Source of the DNA: Gammaproteobacteria bacterium
Lineage (GTDB): Bacteria > Pseudomonadota > Gammaproteobacteria > UBA4575
Direction: 5' to 3'
NCBI GenBank assembly: GCA_033344735.1
Contig: JAWPMW010000001.1
Coordinates: 1,118,171-1,182,170 of the forward strand
DNA: 64,000 bases
The notes under the pieces are model-generated. The model did not search any database, was not told where the DNA came from, and worked only from the letters and a program-made list of their open reading frames with translations. A program made the position numbers and the translations under genes. Positions 40,573 through 50,920 of the stretch are shown here, one piece after another. Within the stretch, counting starts at the first letter, position 1. Every line of letters begins with the position of its first letter.

Positions 40573-42066
40573 ATGGAGTATCTCGTAAAACGTAGTGCAA
40601 TTACTAGCGAGAAAAGCGCATGTGCGATTGTGGCAGTATTTGCAAACAAGCGTTTAAGCGACGAAGCTCAACAGCTGGACAAGTTATATGGCGGAATTTT
40701 ATCCTCTGCTACCAAAGGCGGGGATATCAGTGGCAATTTAGCTGAAACACTTCTACTGCATACACCAAAAAACTCAATCCACAAACGCATTTTACTTGTA
40801 GGATGCGGCAAAGCTAAAGAATTGGACATTCTTAAATATAGAAAGATCCTCAATGCAGGCATCAATACTCTAAAAAGTACTGGCTCCCCTGATGCAATAA
40901 GTTCACTCACCACGCTAGATATAAACAATCACAATGCTCAATCGCTCACCCGAATGCACATCTTGCTGACTGAAGACAACTATTATAAATACGACCAAAC
41001 GCTTTCCAATAAGAAATCACCAAACAAATTAAAAAGAATTAAATTTACTTGCAACCAAGCCTCAGAACTAAAAAAAATTAAGCAAGGCATCATTCAAGGC
41101 AAAGCCATTGCAGATGGCATGATGGTTACCAAAGAGCTAGGCAACTTACCCGCAAACGTGTGCACTCCAAGATATCTCGCTAAAACTGCACAAAGTATTA
41201 AGAAAGGAAAAGGGAAATTATCGCTCACAATTCTAGATGAACGTGAAATGAAAAAACTTGGCATGGGCTCTCTATTGTCTGTGTCTGCTGGTAGCGCAGA
41301 ACCAGCCAAGTTGATTTCACTGCAATATAAAGGTGCTGCTCGCAACAGCAAGCCAGTAGTACTAGTAGGAAAAGGCATCACTTTTGATACAGGTGGGATT
41401 TCACTCAAGCCTGGTGCGGGCATGGATGAAATGAAGTTCGATATGTGTGGCGCAGCAACTGTTCTCGGCACCATGCAAGCTATTAGTGATATGAATTTAC
41501 CACTTAATGTCATTGGACTCGTTGCTGCTGCTGAAAATATGCCAGGAGGCAAGGCTACTAAACCTGGTGATGTGGTCACTTCAATGTCAGGCCAAACAAT
41601 CGAGGTTCTAAATACAGATGCAGAAGGTCGCTTAGTATTATGCGATGCACTTTCGTATGCTAAGCGCTATGACCCAGATGTCGTCATCGACATGGCAACT
41701 CTCACCGGCGCATGTATCGTTGCACTCGGACATGAAGCAAGCGGACTGATGAGTAATTCCGATAAGTTAAGTGATGACTTACTAGAAGCAGGTCAATCAA
41801 CAGGTGATCGCGCATGGCGATTACCTATATGGGATGAATACCAACCACTACTTGATAGCAACTTTGCAGACATTGCAAATATTGGTGGACGATGGGCAGG
41901 AACCATAACTGCAGCATGCTTCCTTGCCCGTTTTACCAAAGAATACAAATGGGCTCACTTAGATATTGCTGGCACCGCCTGGAATCAAGGTAAAAATAAA
42001 GGTGCTACTGGACGCCCTGTTCCCATGCTAACAGAGTACTTAATGCGAAGAGCACACACTGCATAA
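40573..42066 (+). CDS. pepA: Leucyl (cytosol) aminopeptidase PepA
   Basis: PepA is an M17 family hexameric metallo-aminopeptidase. In E. coli it also binds DNA as a Xer recombination accessory factor and a pyrimidine operon regulator; that role here is unknown. The 497-residue protein has metal ligands in GKGITFDTGGISLKPGAGM and the M17 signature NTDAEGRL at 347-354. An AGGAG motif lies eight bases before the ATG. It starts the pepA-holC-valS rightward cluster. Confidence 0.97.
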   Translation: MEYLVKRSAITSEKSACAIVAVFANKRLSDEAQQLDKLYGGILSSATKGGDISGNLAETLLLHTPKNSIHKRILLVGCGKAKELDILKYRKILNAGINTLKSTGSPDAISSLTTLDINNHNAQSLTRMHILLTEDNYYKYDQTLSNKKSPNKLKRIKFTCNQASELKKIKQGIIQGKAIADGMMVTKELGNLPANVCTPRYLAKTAQSIKKGKGKLSLTILDEREMKKLGMGSLLSVSAGSAEPAKLISLQYKGAARNSKPVVLVGKGITFDTGGISLKPGAGMDEMKFDMCGAATVLGTMQAISDMNLPLNVIGLVAAAENMPGGKATKPGDVVTSMSGQTIEVLNTDAEGRLVLCDALSYAKRYDPDVVIDMATLTGACIVALGHEASGLMSNSDKLSDDLLEAGQSTGDRAWRLPIWDEYQPLLDSNFADIANIGGRWAGTITAACFLARFTKEYKWAHLDIAGTAWNQGKNKGATGRPVPMLTEYLMRRAHTA

Positions 42067-42067
42067 C

Positions 42068-42490
42068 GTGCCACAAATCGATTTTTATATTGTCGATGAC
42101 CGCGCGACAGATGCTTGGTTGCGCTACGCATGTCGCTTGGTTGAAAAAGCCTATAATCTAGGTATGCATGTCCATATTCACACGCCCAATGAAAGCTTAA
42201 CCAAGCAAATGGATGAACTACTTTGGGTGTTTCGTGATCGAAGTTTCATCCCACACCAACAGACTTGTGCGGAAAATGAGCTATGCGCAGTTACCTTGAA
42301 TCATCTCCAGTTACCAGCAAAACGCGAGTTACTAGTCAATCTTTCTCCCGATGCTCCTGATTTTTATAATCAATTTGAACGTGTTATAGAAGTTGTTAGC
42401 ACTGAAACCGCAATGAAACAAAAAGCACGTGATCGTTTTCGCTTCTACAAAGAAAAAGGTGATACTCCTACTCACCATCAAGTAAGTTAA
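42068..42490 (+). CDS. holC: DNA polymerase III chi subunit
   Basis: HolC (chi) links the clamp-loader complex to single-strand binding protein at the replication fork. The 140-residue protein begins with GTG at 42068, one base after the pepA stop. Family features are the start QIDFYIVD, ACRLVEKAYNLGMHVHIH and LWVFRDRSFIPH. The catalytic polymerase subunit DnaE is encoded at 57488-60958. Confidence 0.95.
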   Translation: MPQIDFYIVDDRATDAWLRYACRLVEKAYNLGMHVHIHTPNESLTKQMDELLWVFRDRSFIPHQQTCAENELCAVTLNHLQLPAKRELLVNLSPDAPDFYNQFERVIEVVSTETAMKQKARDRFRFYKEKGDTPTHHQVS

Positions 42491-42615
42491 AGGTTACTCA
42501 CACACTTTTTTGTGCAATTGATGCAACAAACAATGGTTAGCACAAGCGTTTACAAATAGAATAGCTATATTAATTTCTCACGCGACTATTATCATCTTCA
42601 GGAAACCGACCCAAC

Positions 42616-45375
42616 GTGGAAAAAGTCTACCAACCTCACGACATTGAAAAGCATTGGTACCAGGAATGGAAATCTCAAGGATATTTCCAACCCTCTCAGT
42701 TAGATGCGCAACCCTTCTGCATTATGATCCCACCTCCGAATGTCACTGGTACTCTACATATGGGACATGCTTTCAATAATACTGTGATGGATAGTCTGAC
42801 ACGCTATCACCGCATGTGCGGTGACAACACGCTATGGCAGCCTGGTACAGACCATGCAGGAATTGCAACGCAAATGGTCGTTGAAAGACAACTTAATGCC
42901 GCCGGCACTTCGCGTACAGAATTAGGTCGAGATGCTTTTCTAGATAAAGTTTGGGAATGGAAACAACACTCTGGTAACACCATTTCTCAGCAATTAGAAA
43001 GATTAGGCTCTTCAGTAGACTGGTCACGCGAAAGGTTCACCATGGATGACGGCTTATCTAAAGCTGTGCGTGAAGTGTTCGTTCGATTACATGAAGAAGG
43101 TTTAATTTATCGCGGCAAAAGACTCGTTAATTGGGATCCAGTGTTACATACTGCTGTCTCAGACTTAGAGGTCATATCAGAAGAAGAAAACGGCCATCTC
43201 TGGCATATGCGTTATCCTTTAACAGATGGCAGCGGACACTTAGTAGTTGCAACAACTCGACCGGAAACTATGTTGGGTGATAGTGCTGTCGCTGTTCACC
43301 CCGAAGATGAGCGCTACAAACATTTAGTTGGCAAATCGGTCACTCTACCAATATGTAATAGAGAGATACCTATCATTGCTGATGATTATGTAGATCCTGA
43401 ATTTGGCTCTGGCTGTGTGAAAATTACACCTGCACATGATTTCAATGATTATGAAGTAGGCAAACGTCATGATTTACCCATAATTAATATTTTTACAGTG
43501 GATGCTAAAATCAATGAAAATGCGCCTAATGCATTCAAAAATATGGATCGCTATGACGCTCGCAAAAAAGCAATCGATGATCTTAAAGAATTAGATTTAC
43601 TTGAAAAGATTGCCGACCATAAACTAATGGTTCCACGTGGTGATCGATCTGGCGCAGTAGTTGAGCCCTTCTTAACAGACCAGTGGTATGTGAAAATTGA
43701 ACCGCTTGCTGAACCTGCAATTAAAGCGGTTGAAGACGGTACTATCCGTTTTATACCAGAAAATTGGAATAACACTTACTTTGAGTGGATGCGCAACATT
43801 CAAGATTGGTGCATTAGTCGTCAGCTTTGGTGGGGGCATCGCATTCCTGCTTGGTATGATGAACAAGGCAATGTTTATGTCGGCCGCGATGAAACTGAAG
43901 TCCGCAATAAACATAATTTAGACGAAAGCATTAATCTTACACAAGATGAAGATGTTCTTGACACCTGGTTCTCATCAGCACTGTGGCCTTTTTCAACGCT
44001 AGGCTGGCCAGAAAAAACGCCTGAGCTAAAACAATTCTATCCAACTTCAGTACTAGTTACCGGCTTTGATATTATTTTCTTCTGGGTCGCACGCATGATT
44101 ATGATGGGCATGAAATTTATGGATGATATCCCTTTCAAGGATATCTATATCCACGGCTTGGTACGCGATTCCGATGGACAAAAAATGTCTAAGTCAAAAG
44201 GCAATGTACTAGACCCAATTGATTTAATTGATGGCATTACTTTAGAGGCGCTTATCGAAAAACGTACTAAGGGTCTCATGCAACCTAAAATGGCTGCGAA
44301 AATTGAATCCTCTACACGCAAACAATACCCCGACGGTATTCCTGCGTTTGGCACGGATGCATTAAGGTTTACATTTGCAGCATTAGCATCAACCGGACGT
44401 GACGTTAAATTTGATCTACATCGTATTGAAGGTTACCGAAATTTCTGCAACAAGCTATGGAATGCGTCTCGCTTTGTACTAATGAACTGCGAAGATCAAC
44501 AAGTCGCAGATAAAATTGATTTTGCATCGTTACCGCCCACAGATAAATGGATACTAAGCCGTCAGCAAGAGTTAACAGACTTGGTTCATCGCGACATCCA
44601 AAATTATCGTTTTGATCTGGCTGCCAAAGCCTTGTATGAATTCACCTGGAATGAATTTTGTGACTGGTACTTAGAACTAATAAAACCAGTGATGTTTTCT
44701 GATGATGAACACGCAAAAAAACAAACGCGACGAGTGCTGCTTGAGGTGCTTGAGAATCTACTCAGACTACTGCACCCAATTATTCCTTTTATTACCGAAG
44801 AAATATGGCAGTCAATTGCTCCCAAATTAGGCATTAATGAAAAAAGCATCATGCTTCAAACTTACCCTAGGAGTAATAATGATCTAGTTGATGTGAATAG
44901 CGCTGCTGAAATAGACTGGTTAAAAGAGTTTATTGCTGGTGTTCGCAAGATACGATCGGAAATGAACATTCCTCCAGGCAAGGAAGTTCCTGTGTTTCTG
45001 CAACAATGTTCAAGTACAGACATAGAACGACTTGAAACGCATCGTAACGCTTTAGACAAACTCGCCAAACTCGAAAGCATTACCGTAATACCCAATGAAG
45101 AAGCACCTGAAGCTGCATTAGCCCTGGTTGGTGAAATGAAAGTGTTGATCCCTATGGCAGGCTTAATTAATAAAGATGAAGAACTACAACGACTGACTAA
45201 AGACATTAGCAAACTTGAATCCAATATTGAGAAAACTCAAGCAAAATTAAACAACCCAAACTTTAAAGACAAGGCGCCTGCTACTATCGTAAAAAAAGAA
45301 CAAGATAGAATAAAAGAACAAGAACAGACACTGGCCGAATTACACCAGCAAAAAGATAAGATACAAAAACTATAG
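42616..45375 (+). CDS. valS: Valyl-tRNA synthetase
   Basis: ValS charges tRNA-Val. The 919-residue class I synthetase has the HIGH-type motif HMGH at 48-51 and KMSKS at 523-527, an editing domain between them, and a C-terminal coiled coil rich in Lys, Glu and Gln (last 70 residues). The start is GTG at 42616. It follows holC after a 125-base gap, so it may have its own promoter in addition to pepA read-through. Confidence 0.98.
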   Translation: MEKVYQPHDIEKHWYQEWKSQGYFQPSQLDAQPFCIMIPPPNVTGTLHMGHAFNNTVMDSLTRYHRMCGDNTLWQPGTDHAGIATQMVVERQLNAAGTSRTELGRDAFLDKVWEWKQHSGNTISQQLERLGSSVDWSRERFTMDDGLSKAVREVFVRLHEEGLIYRGKRLVNWDPVLHTAVSDLEVISEEENGHLWHMRYPLTDGSGHLVVATTRPETMLGDSAVAVHPEDERYKHLVGKSVTLPICNREIPIIADDYVDPEFGSGCVKITPAHDFNDYEVGKRHDLPIINIFTVDAKINENAPNAFKNMDRYDARKKAIDDLKELDLLEKIADHKLMVPRGDRSGAVVEPFLTDQWYVKIEPLAEPAIKAVEDGTIRFIPENWNNTYFEWMRNIQDWCISRQLWWGHRIPAWYDEQGNVYVGRDETEVRNKHNLDESINLTQDEDVLDTWFSSALWPFSTLGWPEKTPELKQFYPTSVLVTGFDIIFFWVARMIMMGMKFMDDIPFKDIYIHGLVRDSDGQKMSKSKGNVLDPIDLIDGITLEALIEKRTKGLMQPKMAAKIESSTRKQYPDGIPAFGTDALRFTFAALASTGRDVKFDLHRIEGYRNFCNKLWNASRFVLMNCEDQQVADKIDFASLPPTDKWILSRQQELTDLVHRDIQNYRFDLAAKALYEFTWNEFCDWYLELIKPVMFSDDEHAKKQTRRVLLEVLENLLRLLHPIIPFITEEIWQSIAPKLGINEKSIMLQTYPRSNNDLVDVNSAAEIDWLKEFIAGVRKIRSEMNIPPGKEVPVFLQQCSSTDIERLETHRNALDKLAKLESITVIPNEEAPEAALALVGEMKVLIPMAGLINKDEELQRLTKDISKLESNIEKTQAKLNNPNFKDKAPATIVKKEQDRIKEQEQTLAELHQQKDKIQKL

Positions 45376-45436
45376 CTGTCGCTATCTGTAATTAACGACT
45401 TTAAAAATTATGTCACACAAACACAGAGATTAGTCG

Positions 45437-45514
45437 TTAACTCATGACCCCTACCGCTAATGCAACAATAATAATGGCTATCACCATTGCGGCAAACATT
45501 TGACTATCACTCAC
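45437..45514 (-). CDS. Possible 25-residue single-helix membrane microprotein
   Basis: An ORF of 25 codons, reading MSDSQMFAAMVIAI then IIVALAVGVMS, starts at GTG 45514; another GTG immediately upstream at 45517 is in frame. A consensus AAGGAG lies seven bases before the GTG at 45514. The predicted peptide is a polar N-terminus followed by a single hydrophobic helix of about 18 residues. It lies in the 266-base gap between valS and the LysE-like gene, on the opposite strand to both. Stop-codon-limited ORFs this short are easily random; the Shine-Dalgarno sequence and the composition are what support it. I do not recognise a family. Confidence 0.45.
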   Translation of the reverse strand: MSDSQMFAAMVIAIIIVALAVGVMS

Positions 45515-45641
45515 CACGATTCTCCTTATCAACGATGTGTAATAAAATTTTAACATTGATATGTTAGGGATGTACTTACTTCTCTTTATATCTAAATTAA
45601 GAGATTTTTATTACTTTGTAATAATAAGATGATGCATAAGA

Positions 45642-46265
45642 ATGACTAGCCAACCCGAAATATACTATTTTATTATTTCATCATTTCTTCTGATTATTTC
45701 GCCAGGCTCAGACAATATATTTTTAGTAGCACAATCAATAAGATTTGGCCCTCAGGCGGGCCTATTCACCGCGCTGGGATTGGCTAGCGGCAATCTTATT
45801 CATACTATCGCGGCAGCACTAGGCATTACATTAATCATCAAAACATCGCCTTTGGCTTTTTCTAGTTTAAAGTTTTTGGGCGCAGCGTATCTCACATTCC
45901 TGGCATATCAAATAATTACATCAGGCAATAAGCCCAAGACACATCAAACTACAAGCCATTTTGATAATGCAGCATTCTTCAAAAAAGGGTTACTACTCAA
46001 CGTACTAAATCCAAAAATTGCATTATTCTTTATTGCCTTTATGCCACAGTTCATCCCCTCCTCATCCACACAACAACACATTGACATAATTATTCTTGGG
46101 TTAATTTTTGCTTCCATGGTGACGATAATTTTTGGAAGTATTGGCTTATTTGCAGGAAGAGCAATGCAATTTTTTCACATAAAGCCTGGGAGCTATCAAA
46201 TCATTAACTGGATAATTGCATTAATTTTCATAACACTTGCGATCAATCTTATTTTAACTGGCTAG
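45642..46265 (+). CDS. LysE/RhtB family amino-acid exporter
   Basis: The 207-residue protein has about six hydrophobic segments and the family signature LIISPGSDNIFLVAQSI-like PGxD region near residues 20-28. RhtB-type members export homoserine, threonine, leucine or other neutral amino acids. Substrate specificity cannot be read from the sequence. It stands alone, convergent with the leftward operon whose last gene ends at 46344. Confidence 0.93.
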   Translation: MTSQPEIYYFIISSFLLIISPGSDNIFLVAQSIRFGPQAGLFTALGLASGNLIHTIAAALGITLIIKTSPLAFSSLKFLGAAYLTFLAYQIITSGNKPKTHQTTSHFDNAAFFKKGLLLNVLNPKIALFFIAFMPQFIPSSSTQQHIDIIILGLIFASMVTIIFGSIGLFAGRAMQFFHIKPGSYQIINWIIALIFITLAINLILTG

Positions 46266-46343
46266 AGTTAAAAGTAATTACAACTACTTTAAATTTATTA
46301 AAAGAGAAATTTGAATCGCCGCAAAGGTAGTATAAAGACTAAC

Positions 46344-46733
46344 TTATTTTTCCTGACTAGAATTAGACAAATCTTTTTGCTGATCTTTTTTATCAATTAG
46401 CACATAAGAATTAGACTCATGTCCCTTATTACATTTTGCTTTTATGGTGATCTTACTTGCATCTATAGGCAATGACACATCGCTTAGATTTCGCGTAAAT
46501 GGCTGCTCATTGACATGTGGATGATACAAGGTCCTCTTAGCAATTTCTTTTCCATCATTTGCAATCACTACCCATTCATTTGCATAGTGATCCCAGCCCG
46601 TGTCTGCATGACGTATCGTTACAGCAATATTGAAAAGTTGATTAGTCTTCACTTTAGCTTCAGCCTTCAAAATTTGCGGAGGATGAGCATACGCTGATGC
46701 TGACATCACTAATAATAACAATAATTTCTTCAT
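46344..46733 (-). CDS. Conserved secreted protein of unknown function
   Basis: The protein is 129 residues with a signal peptide (MKKLLLLLVMSASAYA, cleaved before HPPQ). The mature part has a beta-rich look and conserved segments HADTGWDHYANEWVV, LYHPHVNEQPFTRNLS and AKCNKGHESN. I recognise these as typical of a widespread proteobacterial hypothetical family, with several histidines and a cysteine that might bind a metal. The C-terminal 20 residues are charged and probably disordered. It is the last gene of the rnhB-dnaE operon-like run, 2 bases after the VOC gene. No enzymatic function is known to me. Confidence 0.8.
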   Translation of the reverse strand: MKKLLLLLVMSASAYAHPPQILKAEAKVKTNQLFNIAVTIRHADTGWDHYANEWVVIANDGKEIAKRTLYHPHVNEQPFTRNLSDVSLPIDASKITIKAKCNKGHESNSYVLIDKKDQQKDLSNSSQEK

Positions 46734-46735
46734 TT

Positions 46736-47158
46736 TTATTCTGCCTTAAATATAAATGTTCTATCCTGGAAACATTTAAATTCTAAAAAGTTTTCGCATG
46801 GATCCTGAATAAAGAATGTTCTCTGCTCTCCAGCTTCTCCGGCGAAACGTATATAAGGATCTATGTAAAAATCTATATTGTTTCGCCTGACATGCTTCAC
46901 CAAGTCGTCCCAGTCTTTCCTGTCCAATATCACTCCAAAGTGTCTAGCGGGAATTGCTTTAGAATCAACCTGATTTCGGCCTGACTGCTGCATCATAGTT
47001 TCATCTAGATGTGCAGTGATCTGGTGACCAAAAAAATTAAAGTCAATCCAGCGTTCGCTTTCTCTGCCGATCTCACAGCTTAATACCGAAGTATAAAACT
47101 CACGAATTGTCACAAGATTAGTGACAGGAAATGCCAGATGAAACGGAGGCGAACTCAT
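46736..47158 (-). CDS. VOC (glyoxalase-like) superfamily protein
   Basis: The 140-residue protein has the two-module vicinal-oxygen-chelate fold pattern. Its first strand HLAFPVTNL has His7, and ITAHLDE has His50. ARHFGVILD has His73 and the last strand NFLEFKCF has Glu126, so a metal site is plausible. Substrate is unknown; the family includes glyoxalases, dioxygenases and resistance proteins. Its start overlaps the tsaB stop by one base (TAATG), so translation is likely coupled. Confidence 0.88.
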   Translation of the reverse strand: MSSPPFHLAFPVTNLVTIREFYTSVLSCEIGRESERWIDFNFFGHQITAHLDETMMQQSGRNQVDSKAIPARHFGVILDRKDWDDLVKHVRRNNIDFYIDPYIRFAGEAGEQRTFFIQDPCENFLEFKCFQDRTFIFKAE

Positions 47159-47829
47159 TACTTCTGATGAGCGACTTGATTTCGCAAATACACTGGCAAC
47201 GCATACATAGCTTCTACCATTTGTTGAGTATGGTATTTATGCTTAGCAAGATGCACTGTTACTTTTGCATGCGGCAATGCATCTTCAATAATATTATCTA
47301 TATTATTGAACCCTTGTTTCAGAATTTTTTTATAAGTCCCCCAACCAGTTCCCAATCCACATGAGATGTTATGCATTGTTTGGGCATTTGCAGGTAATTG
47401 CACTCTCTCTTCTCCTATCAGGGCTACGTTATCAGCCGTTTTCTTATATAACGCCCAGTATATTTCATCCATACGGGCATCAATCGCAGGCATCACCACC
47501 TCGCCATTATTTATCGGCGCCTGAAATGCTAAATTTGCTAAGGTAGATATACTCGCCACAGGCAGATCATGCGCTAAAGCAATACCCTGGGTTACGCTAG
47601 CAGCAATACGAATTCCCGTGAACGCACCTGGACCACAACCAAACCCTATTCCGTCTAATTGCTTTAAAGTAATTCCTGCGTCAGCTAACAGCGACTCACA
47701 CATAGGCAGGATTAGCTCATTATGCCTGCGCGGTGCTAACTCAAAACGCTCGACTATTTCATCATCGATGAGTAGCGCCGCAGAACAAGCTTCTGTAGCT
47801 GTCTCAATACCCAGCAGCTTCACTGTCAT
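47158..47829 (-). CDS. tsaB: tRNA N6-threonylcarbamoyladenosine synthesis protein TsaB
   Basis: TsaB is the scaffold partner of TsaD in making t6A37 in tRNAs. The 223-residue ASKHA-fold protein begins with GIETATEACSAALL and contains GCGPGAFTGIRIAASVTQGIAL, both diagnostic. It lacks the TsaD metal-binding histidine motif, so it is TsaB and not TsaD. Its ATG at 47829 lies inside the end of the yoaA gene, a 26-base overlap. Confidence 0.96.
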   Translation of the reverse strand: MTVKLLGIETATEACSAALLIDDEIVERFELAPRRHNELILPMCESLLADAGITLKQLDGIGFGCGPGAFTGIRIAASVTQGIALAHDLPVASISTLANLAFQAPINNGEVVMPAIDARMDEIYWALYKKTADNVALIGEERVQLPANAQTMHNISCGLGTGWGTYKKILKQGFNNIDNIIEDALPHAKVTVHLAKHKYHTQQMVEAMYALPVYLRNQVAHQK

Positions 47830-49732
47830 GAATAATCTCTAAAAATTGTTTAATTTCTGTTTCATCTTCACTAATTGTCATTGGCGGCAGACTTTTTAAA
47901 AAAGATTTTCCGTAAGCTTTAGACTTTAATCTTGGGTCCATCAGCACAACAACACCACAATCCTGTTCTCCGCGAATCAGCCTCCCAACACCTTGCTTCA
48001 AATTCAAAATTGCTTGAGGGATCTGATAACTCATAAAAGGATTTTCACCTGCTTCTTCCAACGCCTTTGATCGCGCGCGCACTAAAGGATCTGCAGGAGA
48101 AACAAATGGGAGTTTATCAATAATCACTAAGCGTAACCCTTGCCCCTTAACATCCACACCCTCCCAAAAACTTTGCGTGCCTAACAACACGCAATTATTA
48201 GTCTCTTGAAATTGCTTTAATATTTCTCGCTTAGCTGCTGCGCCCTGAACCAATATATTAAATGCACTATTTTTTAACAATTCAGCAGCCTGGTTTAATG
48301 CTTTATGACTAGTAAACAACATAAACGCGTTACCGCGACTTGCTTTCAGCAGCGGAATTGACCTATTCACAATCTCTTCAGTATAACCCTGTTCATTTGG
48401 TTGCAGATTGATTGATGGCAAATACAATCGAGACTGACCCGCATAATCATATGGGCTATCACACATTACACACTCAGAGTTTTCCAGACCCAATTGCTCA
48501 GTGAAATGACTAAAACTTTGTTTTGCTGTTAACGTTGCCGATGTATATATCCATGCACATTTATATTCCTGAATTGCCTTCTGATAAGGAATAGCAACAT
48601 TAAGCGGAACACTACCTAATCGAAATCGTCTCCGCCCCAATTCAATCCATTGCACAAATTTGCTGTCAGCACTTTTAAACTCATCTAATAATCCATTAAT
48701 TTCACTGACACGTTTATATGACTGAGCCAACCCTGGCGTTTCATCAGCAATCACTATTAATTTTTCTTCCAATACTAACAACGAGGCTACTAGCTTTTCA
48801 TAAGCAACATGGACTGTCTTATCATTCATCATGTCACGCCATAGTTCACGCTGCTCTTTCATTTTCTGAGCCACACTACTATAGAATTTTTCTACCACAT
48901 CTAATACTGCGTAGTAACTTTTACTGATTGAGGTAATATTACTTGTTAACTGAGAACATTCTTTACTTATATCTGCAACCAAATCTTGTAATTGACGACT
49001 ACTAAGATTACTCCCAAAAAAGTTTGGCAATACCTCTGTCAGTTGATGTGCTTCATCTAGCACAAATACATCTGCACTTGGTAATAACTCGCCAAAACCC
49101 TCACCCTTAAGAACCAAATCCGCACATAGTAAATGATGATTTATAACAACCAGATCAGATTCCTGGGCTTGTTTACGCGCTTTCAGCACATAACACTTAG
49201 TGTAATCAGGGCATTCTCCTCCTAAGCAGTTATCACGTGTAGAAGTTACATGTGACCATATTTCAGATTGCTCAGATAACTCATTTACCTCAGCGACATC
49301 ACCTGTTTTTGTCACAACAGACCACTCTTTTACCTCACTATAGGCATTCTCCAATCTTGGATTATCTCCAAGATCATGTTCAAATCTCTCAAAACGATAT
49401 TTACATAAGTAGTTTGAGCGGCCTTTAAGTATCGAAGCATTAATTGAAATTGATGCAGCTTGTTGCAGCAACGGCAAATCAGTATAAAAAAGCTGATCTT
49501 GCAAGTGGCGAGTTCCTGTTGATATCACCACCTTCTGACCAGATAACATGGCGGGAATTAAGTAAGCAAATGTTTTACCCACGCCAGTACCCGCTTCCAC
49601 AACCAAAGTACTTTTATGCTGAATAGCTTGGTTCACAGCATCGGCCATCATTACTTGCTGTGTACGATACTTAAAACCTTTAATATTTTGAGCAAGCTCA
49701 CCTTCCAAGGAAAAATAATTTTCGATAGACAA
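47804..49732 (-). CDS. yoaA: DinG/YoaA-type Fe-S helicase (XPD-like)
   Basis: YoaA is a 5'-3' SF2 helicase of the XPD/DinG group. In E. coli it binds the chi subunit HolC and aids repair of replication gaps. The 642-residue protein has Walker A GTGVGKT (48-54) and four cysteines suited to an Fe-S cluster: one near 109 in YLCKYRFE and three in CLGGECPDYTKC near 169-180. DEAH lies near 225, and QGVGRLIRG is in motif VI. The length matches YoaA and not the longer DinG. The start is TTG at 49732 without a strong Shine-Dalgarno. It sits between ispF and tsaB. Confidence 0.9.
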   Translation of the reverse strand: MSIENYFSLEGELAQNIKGFKYRTQQVMMADAVNQAIQHKSTLVVEAGTGVGKTFAYLIPAMLSGQKVVISTGTRHLQDQLFYTDLPLLQQAASISINASILKGRSNYLCKYRFERFEHDLGDNPRLENAYSEVKEWSVVTKTGDVAEVNELSEQSEIWSHVTSTRDNCLGGECPDYTKCYVLKARKQAQESDLVVINHHLLCADLVLKGEGFGELLPSADVFVLDEAHQLTEVLPNFFGSNLSSRQLQDLVADISKECSQLTSNITSISKSYYAVLDVVEKFYSSVAQKMKEQRELWRDMMNDKTVHVAYEKLVASLLVLEEKLIVIADETPGLAQSYKRVSEINGLLDEFKSADSKFVQWIELGRRRFRLGSVPLNVAIPYQKAIQEYKCAWIYTSATLTAKQSFSHFTEQLGLENSECVMCDSPYDYAGQSRLYLPSINLQPNEQGYTEEIVNRSIPLLKASRGNAFMLFTSHKALNQAAELLKNSAFNILVQGAAAKREILKQFQETNNCVLLGTQSFWEGVDVKGQGLRLVIIDKLPFVSPADPLVRARSKALEEAGENPFMSYQIPQAILNLKQGVGRLIRGEQDCGVVVLMDPRLKSKAYGKSFLKSLPPMTISEDETEIKQFLEIIHDSEAAGY

Positions 49733-49747
49733 AGTAATGCTCGCTAC

Positions 49748-50215
49748 TTATCGCAAAAGAACAACAGCCAGTGCTGCTATTCCCTCTTCGCGCCCAACAA
49801 ATCCCATATGTTCTGTTGTCGTTGCCTTCACATTTACCGCATTAAGATCTAGTTTTAAATCTTGTGCAATATTTTTACACATCGCATCAATATACGAAGC
49901 TACTTTTGGTGATTGCAGTATCACCGTAGCATCCACATTGCTAACCATTAAACCTTGAGAATATATTTTTTTTGCAATATCGACGACAAACTCTCGCGAA
50001 TCTCTATTCTCATGGTTATCATCTTGATCAGAATAGTGCTTACCAATATCACCCAGACCTGCGGCACCCAATAATGCATCACAAATCGCGTGCAATAAAA
50101 CATCACCATCTGAATGCGCTTCGATCCCAAACTTATGTGGAATTATCACACCACCCAAGGTAATTTCACTACCTTCAGTAAAACGATGCGCATCAAATCC
50201 TTGCCCAATTCTCAT
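49748..50215 (-). CDS. ispF: 2-C-methyl-D-erythritol 2,4-cyclodiphosphate synthase
   Basis: IspF forms the cyclic diphosphate in the MEP isoprenoid pathway. The 155-residue protein has metal ligands Asp8 and His10 in GQGFDAHRF, and the GDIGKHY and EHMGFVGREE motifs. It follows ispD by 3 bases, in the common ispD-ispF pair. Confidence 0.97.
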   Translation of the reverse strand: MRIGQGFDAHRFTEGSEITLGGVIIPHKFGIEAHSDGDVLLHAICDALLGAAGLGDIGKHYSDQDDNHENRDSREFVVDIAKKIYSQGLMVSNVDATVILQSPKVASYIDAMCKNIAQDLKLDLNAVNVKATTTEHMGFVGREEGIAALAVVLLR

Positions 50216-50218
50216 CTG

Positions 50219-50920
50219 TTACTTTCTTTTTTGTAAAATCATCTCAGCTATAGAAACATCTTCAGCAGTGGTTATCTTTAGATTTTGCGAGTCACCTTCC
50301 ACCATACAGGGTTTATATCCCACATATTCTAGCGCGTTAGCCTCATCTGTAATTCTGACATTATCTGCAAAGGCTTTAAGTATTGCGCTGCGAAGAACTT
50401 CGAATTTGAACATCTGGGGTGTATATGCTCGCCATATATTTTCACGATCCAAAGTGTTTTCAATATTACCTTTTTCAACTTGTTTGATTGTATCTGGCAT
50501 GGGTGAACCAACGATACCGCCCACATCATGTTGAATACAAACACCTATTAACTTTTCGAGATCACTCATAGTTAAACATGGTCTCGCGGCATCATGCACC
50601 AATACAAAATCATCTTTATCTAGCTGTGCTTCAAAACTATTTAATGCATTCAGCACTGAATGTGCTCGTGTCGCACCACCAATTACTGTATGTATTTTCT
50701 GCGATCTAGTCTTTATATTCAGCTCATCGAAATGAACATCTTGCTGATTTAAAGCAATAGTAATACCTGCAATACAGCTATTTTTAATAAAGGGACTGAT
50801 TGCATGCTCTAGAATAGTTTTACCTGCAATTTTTAGATATTGCTTAGGTAGCGATGAGCCGACTCTTTCGCCAATCCCAGCCGCAGGGATTACTGCCCAG
50901 CATTTGGGCACTGTGCTCAT
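50219..50920 (-). CDS. ispD: 2-C-methyl-D-erythritol 4-phosphate cytidylyltransferase
   Basis: IspD attaches CMP to MEP in isoprenoid synthesis. The 233-residue protein has the nucleotide-binding PAAGIGERVGSSLPKQYL and the LVHDAARPCL segment. It overlaps ftsB by four bases, the conserved ftsB-ispD coupling. Confidence 0.97.
   Translation of the reverse strand: MSTVPKCWAVIPAAGIGERVGSSLPKQYLKIAGKTILEHAISPFIKNSCIAGITIALNQQDVHFDELNIKTRSQKIHTVIGGATRAHSVLNALNSFEAQLDKDDFVLVHDAARPCLTMSDLEKLIGVCIQHDVGGIVGSPMPDTIKQVEKGNIENTLDRENIWRAYTPQMFKFEVLRSAILKAFADNVRITDEANALEYVGYKPCMVEGDSQNLKITTAEDVSIAEMILQKRK

Noticed and set aside
42491..42615. A terminator or tRNA in the holC-valS gap
   Set aside because: CACACTTTTTTGTG forms at best a four-base stem, and no cloverleaf is visible; the gap seems to hold only a weak leader or promoter for valS.
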